DNA from: Treponema pedis | GTDB taxonomy: Bacteria; Spirochaetota; Spirochaetia; Treponematales; Treponemataceae | Assembly: GCF_017161325.1 (NCBI RefSeq) | Contig: NZ_CP045670.1 | Location: 744,001 to 808,000 of the forward strand | Reading direction: 5' to 3' | DNA: 64,000 nucleotides | Shown here: positions 53,248 through 62,991 of the stretch, piece after piece | How the letters are laid out: the number at the start of each line of letters is the position of its first letter | Numbering within the stretch: position 1 is the stretch's first letter | The notes under the pieces: model-generated | What the model was told of the DNA's origin: nothing | Database searches by the model: none | Seen by the model: only the letters and a program-made list of their open reading frames with translations | Translations under genes and position numbers: made by a program

Positions 53248-55629
53248 TTATTCAAAATCATTACCTGTAAGTTTTTTAGAAAATTCGGCACTTGTTTCCT
53301 TTTTTTCCATACCGGAATTTGAAGTATTCCAAACAAATATCTTATTCTTTTGTTTGCTTCCCGTTTTATAAAATCCGTCGGAAACAACACCGAATTTACC
53401 GGCCTCATTCCAATTTATAAATCTGATAGGAGCAAAAACGTCATCTTCACCGGAAGTCGAAGATGATGAATATACAATTTCAAAATGCGAACCTGCAAGA
53501 ATTTCGTTGGAACCTCCCAAAGCCCCGTCATTAACTTTATACATTTTACCGTAAATATTCTTTGCATTTTGATAACTGTCATTTATAATAGAGACTGCAA
53601 CATAAAGCTCGGTATTAAGATATTTAATATCGTTTAATCTTATTACACCGGTCCCCCCCGATTTTACATTTGTAATTTGCTGCGTTTTAGCGGGAGGGGT
53701 AAAGTTTGTCCCGCTTTTTGTATATTTTCTTATAAAAATTACATGAGTTCCTTCCCAGCTAACATATAAAGCATTATCTGTAACCGCTATTGCCGAAGAC
53801 CTGATATTAGAACCGCTTGGAAGCCCGTCAAGGGTTTTCTCACTTGAAGATACATTAGTTTTCGCAAAACTGCTTTCATCGCTATTATCCCATGTCCTAT
53901 CTTCCATAAACAAAGTTACTTTACTATTTTTATGCGTTATATAATAAAACCTGCATTCGGAAGGATTACCGTCGTCAATAGCTATATCCATAATAGGCTC
54001 CGTTCCGGTATCATTTATCTGTCTTTTACCGCCTTCCGTATATGTTTTTGCTGCATTATCATATTTGTACCGTACAACCGTCTTATTCGAGCCTTGCTTT
54101 ATTACAAGATAAAAATTTCCGTTTTTATCGAAGCAAAAAACGTCCGAAGCCTTTTTGCTTTTATTCGATTGATAAAGGTTATCCCAAGCCGATTTTATTG
54201 TTAACTCTTCCGGTTTTGCGGCATAAAAATTAAAAGCCTCTTTACCGGCACTTTCCCAGATAATTATATTTTTACCCTCGGAAGAGCTTCCCTCTCCGCC
54301 TCCGGAAGAAGAGGTTTCCGCCTTATTAAGCCACTCCGTATCCTCAAGGTCTATAAATGATAATGCGGAAGCTCCTGCATTAAACACTCCCAGACGGTTT
54401 ATGTTTTTAAAAATTTGGTGCCCGCCGGAATCTATAATATTAAACCCGTCATCGGCTATATACATAAGCCCGTTTCTTCTCCCTAAAAATTTCACGGGAT
54501 TAAAAAAGCAGTTTGCCGCTTCATTGGAAGCAGGATACTTATTCGCAGTAAAACCGTATTCTAAAAGACCGGAATTTCCGTCGAAATTTACAGGTAAAAC
54601 GGTCAAGGCTCCACGGCTGTGTTCTGTATCCTCATCAAATTGAGAAATCAAAATATAGATATTACCGTTAAAAATAAGGACATCGGTTAATCTTCCTTCA
54701 GTACCGGCTTTATCCTTAATTTTTTCATTTTCGGCAGAAACGGTTAAAGCAACTCCGTTTGTTGAGTAAGAAGTTACCTTATCCCGCTTAATTAAAAAAA
54801 ATCGATTGTTTTCAACTGCAATTAAATCATCGGCGCTTATAGAAGTTCCTGAAAGCTGTCCAAAATCTTTAGCGGTTACATCTTCATCTTCCTCGTTTTT
54901 ACCGAATTGAATATATTTTATGACGGAAGTATTATCTGCAATAAAAAGTCTGTCGGAGCGGCTGTCATAATAAAGTTTAAAAGGAGATGTTACTCCGTCT
55001 ACCGTAAAACCTTCATCTAAAGACCCGTCGGCTTTTATACGTTTTACGGCAGTTCCGTCAATATAATAAAGCCTTCCGTATCTGTCCGCAATATATTGTT
55101 GATTAACACCTAAAGACGAAGACCCCTTAATTATCTCGGTTCTTGCATTAAGACTGTAAGGATTTTCAGCCGCATAAAGCGAAGCCTTTTCGGCACCATA
55201 GCTTTCATTCTTTATCGGCAATAATAATGATAATCGGTTTGCCGTTTTACTTATTTTAACGACAATATTGTTATTATCTTCTTTAACATTATACTCGGTT
55301 ACACCTTCCCAAGAGCACATTAAAGCCGATACTTTTACCGTAATTACGGTTTCTCCTAAAGGGATTCCGTTAAAAATAACGGCTCCGTTTACCGCACTGC
55401 CTGCATTACCTTTATGTTCATGCCCCAAAGAATCTTTTAACGTAATCTCTATACCCGTATCACTTAAAGAAGGCATTTCTATTAAACGTTCTTGAGAACT
55501 TCCCTGGGAGCCCGGTATAAAAACCGCAACAGTTGCCCCTAAATTATTCTCTCCTAATAAAACTTTACAACCCGCCCCAAAAAATATAACTGCAACGGCA
55601 TAAAAGACAAAAAGAGCTTTTTTACTCAT
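53248..55629 (-). CDS. Large treponemal lipoprotein, paralogue of the 46842-49271 protein
   Basis: This 793-residue protein has signal peptide MSKKALFVFYAVAVIFF and lipobox GAGC. An Ig-like N-terminal part (IEITLKDSLGHEHKG, TVITVKVSALMCSWEG) precedes repeated propeller-like strands (LYYIDGTAVKRI, RLFIADNTSVIKYI, LMYIADDGFNIID, NFYLVIKQGSN). A Ser/Gly-rich loop SSSGGGEGSSSEG lies near residue 445. It shares layout and motifs with the 46842-49271 lipoprotein and also ends with a FSKKL-type tail. Unknown function. It lies between the glycoside hydrolase (23-base gap) and pncB (22-base gap). Confidence 0.8.
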   Translation of the reverse strand: MSKKALFVFYAVAVIFFGAGCKVLLGENNLGATVAVFIPGSQGSSQERLIEMPSLSDTGIEITLKDSLGHEHKGNAGSAVNGAVIFNGIPLGETVITVKVSALMCSWEGVTEYNVKEDNNNIVVKISKTANRLSLLLPIKNESYGAEKASLYAAENPYSLNARTEIIKGSSSLGVNQQYIADRYGRLYYIDGTAVKRIKADGSLDEGFTVDGVTSPFKLYYDSRSDRLFIADNTSVIKYIQFGKNEEDEDVTAKDFGQLSGTSISADDLIAVENNRFFLIKRDKVTSYSTNGVALTVSAENEKIKDKAGTEGRLTDVLIFNGNIYILISQFDEDTEHSRGALTVLPVNFDGNSGLLEYGFTANKYPASNEAANCFFNPVKFLGRRNGLMYIADDGFNIIDSGGHQIFKNINRLGVFNAGASALSFIDLEDTEWLNKAETSSSGGGEGSSSEGKNIIIWESAGKEAFNFYAAKPEELTIKSAWDNLYQSNKSKKASDVFCFDKNGNFYLVIKQGSNKTVVRYKYDNAAKTYTEGGKRQINDTGTEPIMDIAIDDGNPSECRFYYITHKNSKVTLFMEDRTWDNSDESSFAKTNVSSSEKTLDGLPSGSNIRSSAIAVTDNALYVSWEGTHVIFIRKYTKSGTNFTPPAKTQQITNVKSGGTGVIRLNDIKYLNTELYVAVSIINDSYQNAKNIYGKMYKVNDGALGGSNEILAGSHFEIVYSSSSTSGEDDVFAPIRFINWNEAGKFGVVSDGFYKTGSKQKNKIFVWNTSNSGMEKKETSAEFSKKLTGNDFE

Positions 55630-55652
55630 AACTTTTCTCCGAAATAATAAGT

Positions 55653-57089
55653 TTATAATTTATCGATTAACATCGAACACTTTCCTGACGGAATCGGAAG
55701 CGTTTTCTTTTTTTCGTTTAATATATTGATGGTAAAATAATAAAGTTTTTCGCTTTCCATATGAATTTCCCAACCTCTCTGACTGTTCGATGAAAGAATT
55801 GTAATAAGATTGCGTTTTAAACTTAAATTTTCTATACCCATTATTTCCAAATTAGGCACCGTCCAATTTACCGTTTTACGCGGCAAACTTATAGCAAGCC
55901 CTATCACATTTTCTATCATTAAAGTAATGGTCGATAACCCTACCGCCAATAAATATTGCTTCCGCGGAAAAGCCGGTTTTCCCTTCCATTGAGCAGGGCC
56001 TTCTTTTACCGGCGAATAGGCTTCCCATAAAAACCCCTGTTTTTTTGAATTACCTGCCGGCAATAAGGTTTCCAAAACATAATAAAGATGCCGTATTACA
56101 CATTCCCTTGCAAGCTCCCAGCGGTTATATTTTTCAAGCCCTTTAATAACCACGAAATTCAAGATAGGAAAAACACTCCCGCAGGAACCGTTTCCGTTTT
56201 CATCATATTCAGGCTCGTTTGCGGCAAGACTCGGAAAGGGGTGGTCTCCGCCGAATGTTTTGGGATTGGTCAAATGTTCAATTAAACTTGCGGCCTTATC
56301 TTCATTAGGAATTTCCGCAATAAGCGGCCAAAAACCCGCAAGAGTTTTTTTCTTTATTTGGTTTCCCTCCGAATCCAAATCGTAATAAAAACCGTCTTCT
56401 TCATTCCACATCATGGAATTGATTCTGGTTTTTATCGTAAAATACATCTTTTTATATTGAAAATCTATATCCTTGTCGTTAAGAATATCGCCTAAAGCCG
56501 ACATATAAAGGGCATTTACCGCTAAGGCGGCATTAAAATCTGTTAAAAATACGGCGTCTTTTCTTGGGGAATTTGCCATATTGGTAGTTTCGAGTGGACT
56601 TCTGTAAAGTCCGCTTTCCGCTTTAAACAGCTTTTCTATCCAATTCATATATTTAATTAAAACAGGCATAATATCTTTTACGCGTTTTTTATTTGCCGTT
56701 TTATGATAAATATTATACTCCGCCCAAGCGAAAAGCGGCATTCCCAAGCCTTCGGGATTATCCCGTTTTATAATAGGCTCCTTTGTATCGAAATTATACC
56801 TGTGCCGGATTGCCCCGCTTTCTTCCTGCCGTGCATAAAAAAAATCCAATGCGGAATTTGCGGTATAGTTTTTATTTGAATAAACAAAAAAGAATGACGA
56901 AAAAATAGTTTCATATTGGTTTATTATATTGCCGTCCGCTTCGGGATACAGAAAAAAACCTTCCGCTCCCTGTTTCCCGTCTCCCGTAGAATGCCAAAAT
57001 TCATTTACCAATGCCCAAGTCCTATCATATATATCTACAAAGTCCTGATCATAAAAATGGACTCTGGGAAAATCTCTCTTGTTCACCAT
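55653..57089 (-). CDS. Alpha/alpha-toroid glycoside hydrolase (GH63/GH37-like)
   Basis: This 478-residue protein lacks a signal peptide. Its helix-rich sequence has motifs of inverting (alpha/alpha)6 glucosidases: PEADGNIINQYETIFSSFFF, ETTNMANSPRKDAVFLTDFNAALAVNAL, MMWNEEDGFYYDLD and GFWPLIAEIP, then FLWEAYSP. These resemble the C-terminal catalytic domain of GH63 (YgjK) or GH37 trehalase. A cytoplasmic alpha-glucoside is the likely substrate. Which acids are catalytic cannot be settled by eye. Confidence 0.7.
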   Translation of the reverse strand: MVNKRDFPRVHFYDQDFVDIYDRTWALVNEFWHSTGDGKQGAEGFFLYPEADGNIINQYETIFSSFFFVYSNKNYTANSALDFFYARQEESGAIRHRYNFDTKEPIIKRDNPEGLGMPLFAWAEYNIYHKTANKKRVKDIMPVLIKYMNWIEKLFKAESGLYRSPLETTNMANSPRKDAVFLTDFNAALAVNALYMSALGDILNDKDIDFQYKKMYFTIKTRINSMMWNEEDGFYYDLDSEGNQIKKKTLAGFWPLIAEIPNEDKAASLIEHLTNPKTFGGDHPFPSLAANEPEYDENGNGSCGSVFPILNFVVIKGLEKYNRWELARECVIRHLYYVLETLLPAGNSKKQGFLWEAYSPVKEGPAQWKGKPAFPRKQYLLAVGLSTITLMIENVIGLAISLPRKTVNWTVPNLEIMGIENLSLKRNLITILSSNSQRGWEIHMESEKLYYFTINILNEKKKTLPIPSGKCSMLIDKL

Positions 57090-57300
57090 AGCTCCTTACT
57101 ATTTGTCTATACGACATTTTATATTATATCATATTTTTTACAAAATGAGTAGATTTTTTTTAACTTTTTTATAAAAATTCGATATAATATAAAGACCGTT
57201 TACACCCTTACCGGGCAATACCGCTTTACCCGCCTAAAATTTACGTTTGAAGAACTATAAAATTCGGATAATTATATCGAAATATCACATAAGAAACCTC

Positions 57301-57329
57301 TTGTAAAAAGATAAAAAACAGATTATAAT
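57301..57329 (+). promoter_or_regulatory. glyS promoter
   Basis: TTGTAA (57301-57306), 17 bases, TATAAT (57324-57329), 31 bases before the ATG. A second promoter, TTAACT-N17-TATAAT (57160-57188), lies further upstream and would give a leader of about 165 bases. Confidence 0.6.
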
Positions 57330-57360
57330 TAAACGGTTTTCCCTTATTAAGGAGTGCATT

Positions 57361-58716
57361 ATGGAAGAACATAAAATTTCTATGGAAAAAATTGTAAGTT
57401 TGTGTAAAAGACGCGGTTTCGTCTTTCAATCGTCCGAAATTTACGGAGGACAAAACGGAGCTTGGGACTACGGCCCCTTAGGTATAGAGCTGAAAAACAA
57501 CGTTTCCCGTGCATGGTGGAAAGAAATGACACAACTGCACGATAATATAGTCGGACTTGATGCCGCAATTTTAATGCACCCTCGCGTTTGGGAGGCATCG
57601 GGCCATGTTGAAAATTTTACGGACCCTCTTGTAGATTGTAAAAAATGCAAGGCCCGTTTTAGAGCCGACCATTTAGCGCCTGAAAATCTTGAAAAAAAAG
57701 TTTGCCCCGATTGCGGCGGAGAGCTTACCGATACTCGAAAATTCAATCTTATGTTTAAAACCCACATAGGGCCTACCGATGATAATTCAAACCTTATTTA
57801 TTTGCGCCCGGAAACCGCTCAGGGAATTTACGTCAATTATAAAAATATAGTTCAGTCAAACAGAATGAAAATTCCTTTCGGCATAGCTCAAATAGGGAAG
57901 GCCTTTAGAAACGAAATTGTAACCAAGAATTTCATTTTTAGAACTTGCGAGTTCGAACAAATGGAAATGCAGTTTTTCGTAAAACCCGGAAGCGACGATG
58001 AATGGTTTGAATACTGGAAAAAACAACGCTGGGCATTTTACGATAAATACGGCGTACGTACGGATAAACTGAGATGGCACAGACACGGTAAAGACGAACT
58101 TGCTCATTATGCAAAGGACGCTTACGATATAGAATATGAATTCCCGATGGGCTTTAAAGAACTTGAAGGTGTACACAACCGTACCGACTTTGACCTTACA
58201 CGTCATACCGAGTATTCGGGTAAGGATATGCAGTACATTGACCAGGATAACGGAAATGAAAAATACATTCCTTACATAATTGAAACTTCAGCCGGTTTAA
58301 CCCGTAACGTTCTTATGTTTATTTGCGATGCTTACGATGAAGAAAAAGTTGCGGATAAAGGTAACGACGACGATTGGAGAACGGTTTTGCGCTTTCACCC
58401 GAGTATTGCACCCGTTACCGTTGCGGTTTTACCGTTGATGAAAAAAGACGGTCTTGCCGAATTGGCGGAAGAAATCCGTAATGAATTAAAAGAAGAATTT
58501 AAAACCGATTACGACCAATCCGGAGCAATCGGAAAACGCTACCGAAGACAAGATGAAGCCGGTACTCCGTTTTGTATAACGGTAGATTACGATTCCAAAG
58601 AAGACGGCACGGTAACCTTGCGCTTTAGAGATTCTATGGAGCAAGTTAGAATTCCGCGCGGAGAATTGATTGCAAAAATTAAAACCGAAATCAAAAACTA
58701 TAAACGGATAAAATAA
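57361..58716 (+). CDS. glyS: Glycyl-tRNA synthetase, alpha2 type
   Basis: This 451-residue class II synthetase charges tRNA-Gly. It has MEKIVSLCKRRGFVFQSSEIYGG at the start, a zinc-ribbon-like CKKCKARF...CPDCGGEL insert, motif 2 FRNEIVTKNFIFRTCEFEQMEMQFF, motif 3 SAGLTRNVLMF, and a C-terminal anticodon-binding domain with FRFRD-type endings (TLRFRDSMEQVRIPRGEL). Shine-Dalgarno AAGGAG. The next gene starts 10 bases later, so both are co-transcribed. Confidence 0.97.
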   Translation: MEEHKISMEKIVSLCKRRGFVFQSSEIYGGQNGAWDYGPLGIELKNNVSRAWWKEMTQLHDNIVGLDAAILMHPRVWEASGHVENFTDPLVDCKKCKARFRADHLAPENLEKKVCPDCGGELTDTRKFNLMFKTHIGPTDDNSNLIYLRPETAQGIYVNYKNIVQSNRMKIPFGIAQIGKAFRNEIVTKNFIFRTCEFEQMEMQFFVKPGSDDEWFEYWKKQRWAFYDKYGVRTDKLRWHRHGKDELAHYAKDAYDIEYEFPMGFKELEGVHNRTDFDLTRHTEYSGKDMQYIDQDNGNEKYIPYIIETSAGLTRNVLMFICDAYDEEKVADKGNDDDWRTVLRFHPSIAPVTVAVLPLMKKDGLAELAEEIRNELKEEFKTDYDQSGAIGKRYRRQDEAGTPFCITVDYDSKEDGTVTLRFRDSMEQVRIPRGELIAKIKTEIKNYKRIK

Positions 58717-58726
58717 GAGCTCACTT

Positions 58727-59731
58727 ATGGAAAAATATTCTTACAGTGCGGAGGATAAGTCCCTGCTTACTCCCCTTATAGAAAAATTTTTTGCGGGGAA
58801 TTTCGTTAATATTTTGCCGGCAAGTGTTCCGGCAAATATGATAACTATATGCTCAAACAGCTTCGTACTTATTTCATTTGCAATCGCATACTTAAATTAT
58901 ATAAACGGAACAAGTAAATTTTTATGGCTTATTCCCTTTTTATGCTTTGCTTATATCGTAGGTGATTATTCGGACGGAATGCAGGCGCGGAAAACCCATA
59001 CGGGTTCTCCGCTCGGGGAATATTTAGACCATTTTTTAGACAGCTTCGTTACGGGATTTTTAACCGGAACACTGATGCTTTCTTTCCGCATAACTAATCC
59101 GATATTGTTTTTTTGTACATATCAGTTTTTATATATGGGACAAATAGGCAGTTTTTGGGAACGGCTTAAAACGGGAGTTATGAGGTTTTCCAAACTAAGT
59201 TCAAGCGAAGGCGTAATGGCAATTGCAATTATGGCTTCTTTATATCCCGTAAAAATAGTATATGAATCCAATTTAAAAGCTTTATTTTTCGGGTTCAGTT
59301 TACCGCAAATTTTTATTTTTACCGCTTATGCGGGAGCTTTTTTTACAGGGATTGTTTCAATTTTAAGAACAAAACAATACGGCATTAGACTGCCTCTTCA
59401 TATAATTTTTTCTTTATGGATAGGAGCGGTTTTAGTTTGGTATGTAAATACGTCCATATTGCTTCATACCGTAATTATAAGTTTTTACAATGTATTTTTT
59501 ATTTCCTCTCTTTTGGCGGCAACAAACCAAAATAAAAAAGAATCTTTCCCCGATTTTATAGTACCTTTAAGCTGTATTATATTCTTTATTATTCCTCAAT
59601 ATGCCGTTATAATTCAAATTTGCCAAAGCGTTTATCTTTTTTGTATAGTATTGATAAGATTTATTATATTTTTCCGCAAATATAAAAATTGCTGGTATTG
59701 GAAAAACCCCGAAATAAAACAAGAAATTTAA
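58727..59731 (+). CDS. CDP-alcohol phosphatidyltransferase family protein
   Basis: This 334-residue membrane protein has about nine hydrophobic segments. The catalytic motif DG-xx-AR-x8-G-x3-D-x3-D is complete: GDYSDGMQARKTHTGSPL then GEYLDHFLDS. Size and position of the motif (residues 85-110) resemble the eukaryote-like choline/ethanolamine phosphotransferases. Oral treponemes make phosphatidylcholine by a CDP-choline route, so this is a candidate for that last step, but a role in another phospholipid is equally possible. Confidence 0.85.
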   Translation: MEKYSYSAEDKSLLTPLIEKFFAGNFVNILPASVPANMITICSNSFVLISFAIAYLNYINGTSKFLWLIPFLCFAYIVGDYSDGMQARKTHTGSPLGEYLDHFLDSFVTGFLTGTLMLSFRITNPILFFCTYQFLYMGQIGSFWERLKTGVMRFSKLSSSEGVMAIAIMASLYPVKIVYESNLKALFFGFSLPQIFIFTAYAGAFFTGIVSILRTKQYGIRLPLHIIFSLWIGAVLVWYVNTSILLHTVIISFYNVFFISSLLAATNQNKKESFPDFIVPLSCIIFFIIPQYAVIIQICQSVYLFCIVLIRFIIFFRKYKNCWYWKNPEIKQEI

Positions 59732-59867
59732 AACAATAACACAAGTTAAAACGCGGATTTTAGCTAAGCCGCCGCTTTATAAACGGCAAGCGGCGCGATA
59801 TCGGAAAATTTAAAATTATTGCCTTAAGGTATTGAAAAAAAACTTATAAAATAGTAATCTACTGTTC

Positions 59868-60449
59868 ATGGTTGCTTCAAGTTTTGACGATAACTTAATA
59901 CCTCAAACAATAAAAGATGCCGCTTTTTACGGGATTCCCAAATTTATTGCTTCGGATAATGCGGAAGATTTGGCGTCTTCGGCATTGCAAATAGCAAAGG
60001 CTTTTGACCGCAAAGATTTTTTCGACTGTACGGAACAGTGTAATCCCCAAGTAGAAAAAAAATTAATTGAAAGTTTTATGAAAAACATTCAGCTTCTTGC
60101 TCAAAAAACTTGGGTAGAAAAAACCGATGAAGAATTCAAAGAAGAAACCATTTATAGAATAAATATTTTATGTGAAAAATTTTTAGCGGCTTCTACAAAA
60201 TCCGTTTATAAAGAAATGTTCACCGAATATTTTTCCATATTGCATGACGTAATTCTCCTCCTTTTCGGCAGTATGGTAAAAACGGGAGATTTTTTAAAGT
60301 ATGCCTTGCGCATAGACCCCGACTTCGGTTTTTTTTGGTACTACGTTGACAATATTTCTAAAATAAATAATGTTTCGGAAGAAAAAGCCCGTTGCTCCGT
60401 TTTACTTGCAATGTTTTTTTGGCAAATTTTTAATAATACGAAATTCTAA
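59868..60449 (+). CDS. Hypothetical helical protein
   Basis: This 193-residue protein has no signal peptide and looks all-helical (SALQIAKAFDRKDFFDC, RINILCEKFLAASTKSVYKEM, YFSILHDVILLLFGSMVK). I do not recognise a family. It has no clear Shine-Dalgarno. Its last 20 bases overlap the end of the converging GNAT gene, which suggests that both ends are real and read-through is tolerated. Confidence 0.6.
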   Translation: MVASSFDDNLIPQTIKDAAFYGIPKFIASDNAEDLASSALQIAKAFDRKDFFDCTEQCNPQVEKKLIESFMKNIQLLAQKTWVEKTDEEFKEETIYRINILCEKFLAASTKSVYKEMFTEYFSILHDVILLLFGSMVKTGDFLKYALRIDPDFGFFWYYVDNISKINNVSEEKARCSVLLAMFFWQIFNNTKF

Positions 60450-61317
60450 AATCGCAATATTCGGTAAAACCTATTTTATTATACATTTTACGCGCCGGAG
60501 AATTTTTAATTTTAACAAAAAGTGCGCAGCTTTTTTTATCCGAAAAGCAATCTTTAATAAGAAAAAAAACCGCCGCAGAGCCTATTCCCTTATTTCTGAA
60601 TTCGGGTAAGGTATACACGCCCCCTATCTGATTCCAAAAAAAACCGGAAGCGTTTATTGCCGCTTTTGCAATAAAGCGATTTTCTTTTTTTACCGCATAA
60701 AGAGCGTTATTATCTATCCTCTTTGCAAGTAAATTAAAGCATAAATCAAAAGAAGCCTTTTCACCGGAATGTAAAACCTCAGTTTCCTGATAATCCGCTT
60801 CAAGAGGACACAGTTGTTTTATATCGGAAATAGAAGGTTTTACAAAACTTAAGCTTCCCCCCGCCCTAATCTCTGCGGTTTTTAAAAAATCGTTTCCCCT
60901 AAGCCCCTGTAAGATAAGCAGTTTATAATCTTCGAAAACGGAAGGCTTTTTATAAAAATATTTTTCAACTATTTTTTCCAAAACGGAAGAGGCTTTTTTT
61001 TCTCCCATTATGGAAGAAGGCGGGGAATCTTTTAAAAAAGATGTTGCAATATAACCGTAAATGCAATCGGGAATTTCTTTTATAAAACAATGCAATAACA
61101 CCCTTGCAGGCGATAAGGCCAGTACTCCTATTATTTTATTTTCATCGGAAAAAACAACGGTCTCGGTAAAGGCGGAATATTTTTGCCCTTCTTCAAAAAA
61201 GCGTTTTTGTTTTTTTAATCCTTCCGCCAAATTTATACAAGTTTGTTCCTTAGGTAAAATTGAATAAATTACGCTATCGATATTTTTTTCCGAAACGGAA
61301 GAAACGAACAATTTCAT
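60430..61317 (-). CDS. GNAT-domain protein
   Basis: In this 295-residue protein the C-terminal third is a GNAT acetyltransferase: GGVYTLPEFRNKGIGSAAVFFLI (acetyl-CoA loop R-x-x-G-I-G) and KIKNSPARKMYNKIGFTEYCDF. The N-terminal two thirds resemble a degenerate second acetyltransferase domain and have no named motif. Its ATG directly follows the intended stop of the GH3 gene (61318-61320), so it is translated with it. Confidence 0.78.
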   Translation of the reverse strand: MKLFVSSVSEKNIDSVIYSILPKEQTCINLAEGLKKQKRFFEEGQKYSAFTETVVFSDENKIIGVLALSPARVLLHCFIKEIPDCIYGYIATSFLKDSPPSSIMGEKKASSVLEKIVEKYFYKKPSVFEDYKLLILQGLRGNDFLKTAEIRAGGSLSFVKPSISDIKQLCPLEADYQETEVLHSGEKASFDLCFNLLAKRIDNNALYAVKKENRFIAKAAINASGFFWNQIGGVYTLPEFRNKGIGSAAVFFLIKDCFSDKKSCALFVKIKNSPARKMYNKIGFTEYCDFRISYY

Positions 61318-61354
61318 TTATTTTATTCCTGAAACGGGAACCGAGCCGTTTGCT

Positions 61355-62983
61355 TTAAAATCCCCGCACAGGGCTGCAAAACCGGCGGTAAAAGAAACAT
61401 AAGAATAACTGTAAATACAAACTGCGGTTTTTACTTCCGGGATTTTCAATAAAGGAGCCGGAGACAATACCGAAATTATTATATATTTTTTTTTCAGGAT
61501 ATTTTTTAATTGTTCTTTGCAAAACCTCAAGAGAATAATTATCCGAAAGGCAGTATATAAGCGTGTCGAAATTTCTCGTATGAAACACCGTTCCGCTTAA
61601 GGGGGTGGTTTTTGCTTCCGGGAAGCGTTTTAATCCGCATTTAAAAAAGTCGCTGTAATTCGACGCCAAAAGAATTTTCTCGCCTTTTTCGGCTTTATAC
61701 GGTATATTTTTTTCCCGCAAAACCGTTGCGGAGCGCACTGCAAGATTTAAAAAGAATTTTTGACCTTCTTTATCCGGAAGCAGTTCGGTAACCTCCGAAG
61801 GATTCGGAAAAACAGGAACACAGTTTCCGCTTTTAAAGTATTTTAATTTTGCAAGAATAATCCTATATGCGGCGTCCTTTATCCGCTCTTTAAATTGCTC
61901 ATTATCTTTTAAATACCGTAAATTCTCCTTCCAAAAGGGTTGATAATGCCGCGGTGTTGTAGAAGATTCTACAATGTCGTTCCCCGCTTCCAAAGCCATT
62001 CGTACGGCTTTTGCAATTCCGCCCGCAAAATTTATAGCTCCGTACATCATCATATCGTCTGTTATTATAAGGCCGTCAAATTTCATTTCACCGCGTAAAA
62101 CATCGGTTAAAAGATATTTAGAAAATGTTGCGGGCTCTCCGTCAGGCGATACGGACGGGAAATTCAAATGTCCCGTCATAATTGCGGGAACCCCCGCTTC
62201 AATCATATATTTAAAAGGAAGAAGTTCGCGGGAACGGAGTGTTTTCTCCGTAATATTTATTTTAGGAAGTCTTCCATGGCTGTCTACGCTTGTATCGCCG
62301 TGCCCCGGAAAATGCTTTGCCGTAGTAAGAACTCCGGCCTCCCTGCTTCCTTGCATAAAAGCAGCACCCAAAATACCCGCCGCTTCGGGGGAATCTCCGA
62401 AAGAACGGGAGCCTATAATTGAAGAATCGAGGTCGGTTAAAAGATCTACCGAAGGCGCAAAATTTAAATTTATCCCTAAAGTACGCAATTCCCGCGAAAT
62501 ATAATAACCTGCATAATATGCATCTTTCGGAATTCCTGAAGCACCTATAGCAAGATTTCCGGGCGTTTCAGAAGTAAGGCCCTTTACATGCCTTACCCAC
62601 CCGCCTTCCTGGTCGGTTGCTACAAATAACGGAATTCCGAACCTTCCTTCACTCGCCTTTTTTTGCAAGGATAAAACGGATTGGGCAAGTTTTTTAGAAT
62701 CTCCGGTATTCCAACCGAAAATTTTTATACTGCCCAGTCCCGATTTTTCAATCCATTCGACAAGCAAATCTCCGGGGTCCTGCCCCGCCCAGCCGAACAT
62801 AAAAGTTTGAGCCAAAAGTTCTTCATCGGTCATTTCTTTTACAATCGAAGCCGCCAAATCCTCATGAGGGGTATCATCATAAAAGTTAGGCAATTTGTTT
62901 TGAGAGTGGATAAAAACATTTTGCAAAAAAAAGAAACCTATAATACAAAACGGAATTTTAAAACGTGAAGTAAAATTTTTCAT
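61355..62983 (-). CDS. GH3 beta-N-acetylhexosaminidase-like protein with frameshifted end
   Basis: From MKNFTSRFKIPF the protein has a signal peptide, then the GH3 barrel: SLGSIKIFGW-type start, FVATDQEGGWVRHVKG, LGINLNFAPSVDLL, TTAKHFPGHGDTSVDSHGRLP (catalytic KHFPGHG loop) and LIITDDMMMYGAI (nucleophile Asp). NagZ-like enzymes release N-acetylglucosamine from peptidoglycan fragments. A second domain of about 190 residues follows. At the A9 run (61486-61494 as T9) the frame shifts into a wrong tail. With eight A, it would end ...AGFAALCGDFKANGSVPVSGIK at 61318, directly abutting the GNAT start. The last 35-50 residues are therefore replaced in this sequence. Confidence 0.85.
   Translation of the reverse strand: MKNFTSRFKIPFCIIGFFFLQNVFIHSQNKLPNFYDDTPHEDLAASIVKEMTDEELLAQTFMFGWAGQDPGDLLVEWIEKSGLGSIKIFGWNTGDSKKLAQSVLSLQKKASEGRFGIPLFVATDQEGGWVRHVKGLTSETPGNLAIGASGIPKDAYYAGYYISRELRTLGINLNFAPSVDLLTDLDSSIIGSRSFGDSPEAAGILGAAFMQGSREAGVLTTAKHFPGHGDTSVDSHGRLPKINITEKTLRSRELLPFKYMIEAGVPAIMTGHLNFPSVSPDGEPATFSKYLLTDVLRGEMKFDGLIITDDMMMYGAINFAGGIAKAVRMALEAGNDIVESSTTPRHYQPFWKENLRYLKDNEQFKERIKDAAYRIILAKLKYFKSGNCVPVFPNPSEVTELLPDKEGQKFFLNLAVRSATVLREKNIPYKAEKGEKILLASNYSDFFKCGLKRFPEAKTTPLSGTVFHTRNFDTLIYCLSDNYSLEVLQRTIKKYPEKKIYNNFGIVSGSFIENPGSKNRSLYLQLFLCFFYRRFCSPVRGF
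61486..61494 (-). repeat. A9 homopolymer that breaks the GH3 frame
   Basis: Nine A on the coding strand. Eight would restore the GH3 C-terminal domain and its coupling to the next gene. Confidence 0.8.
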
Positions 62984-62991
62984 TATAATTT

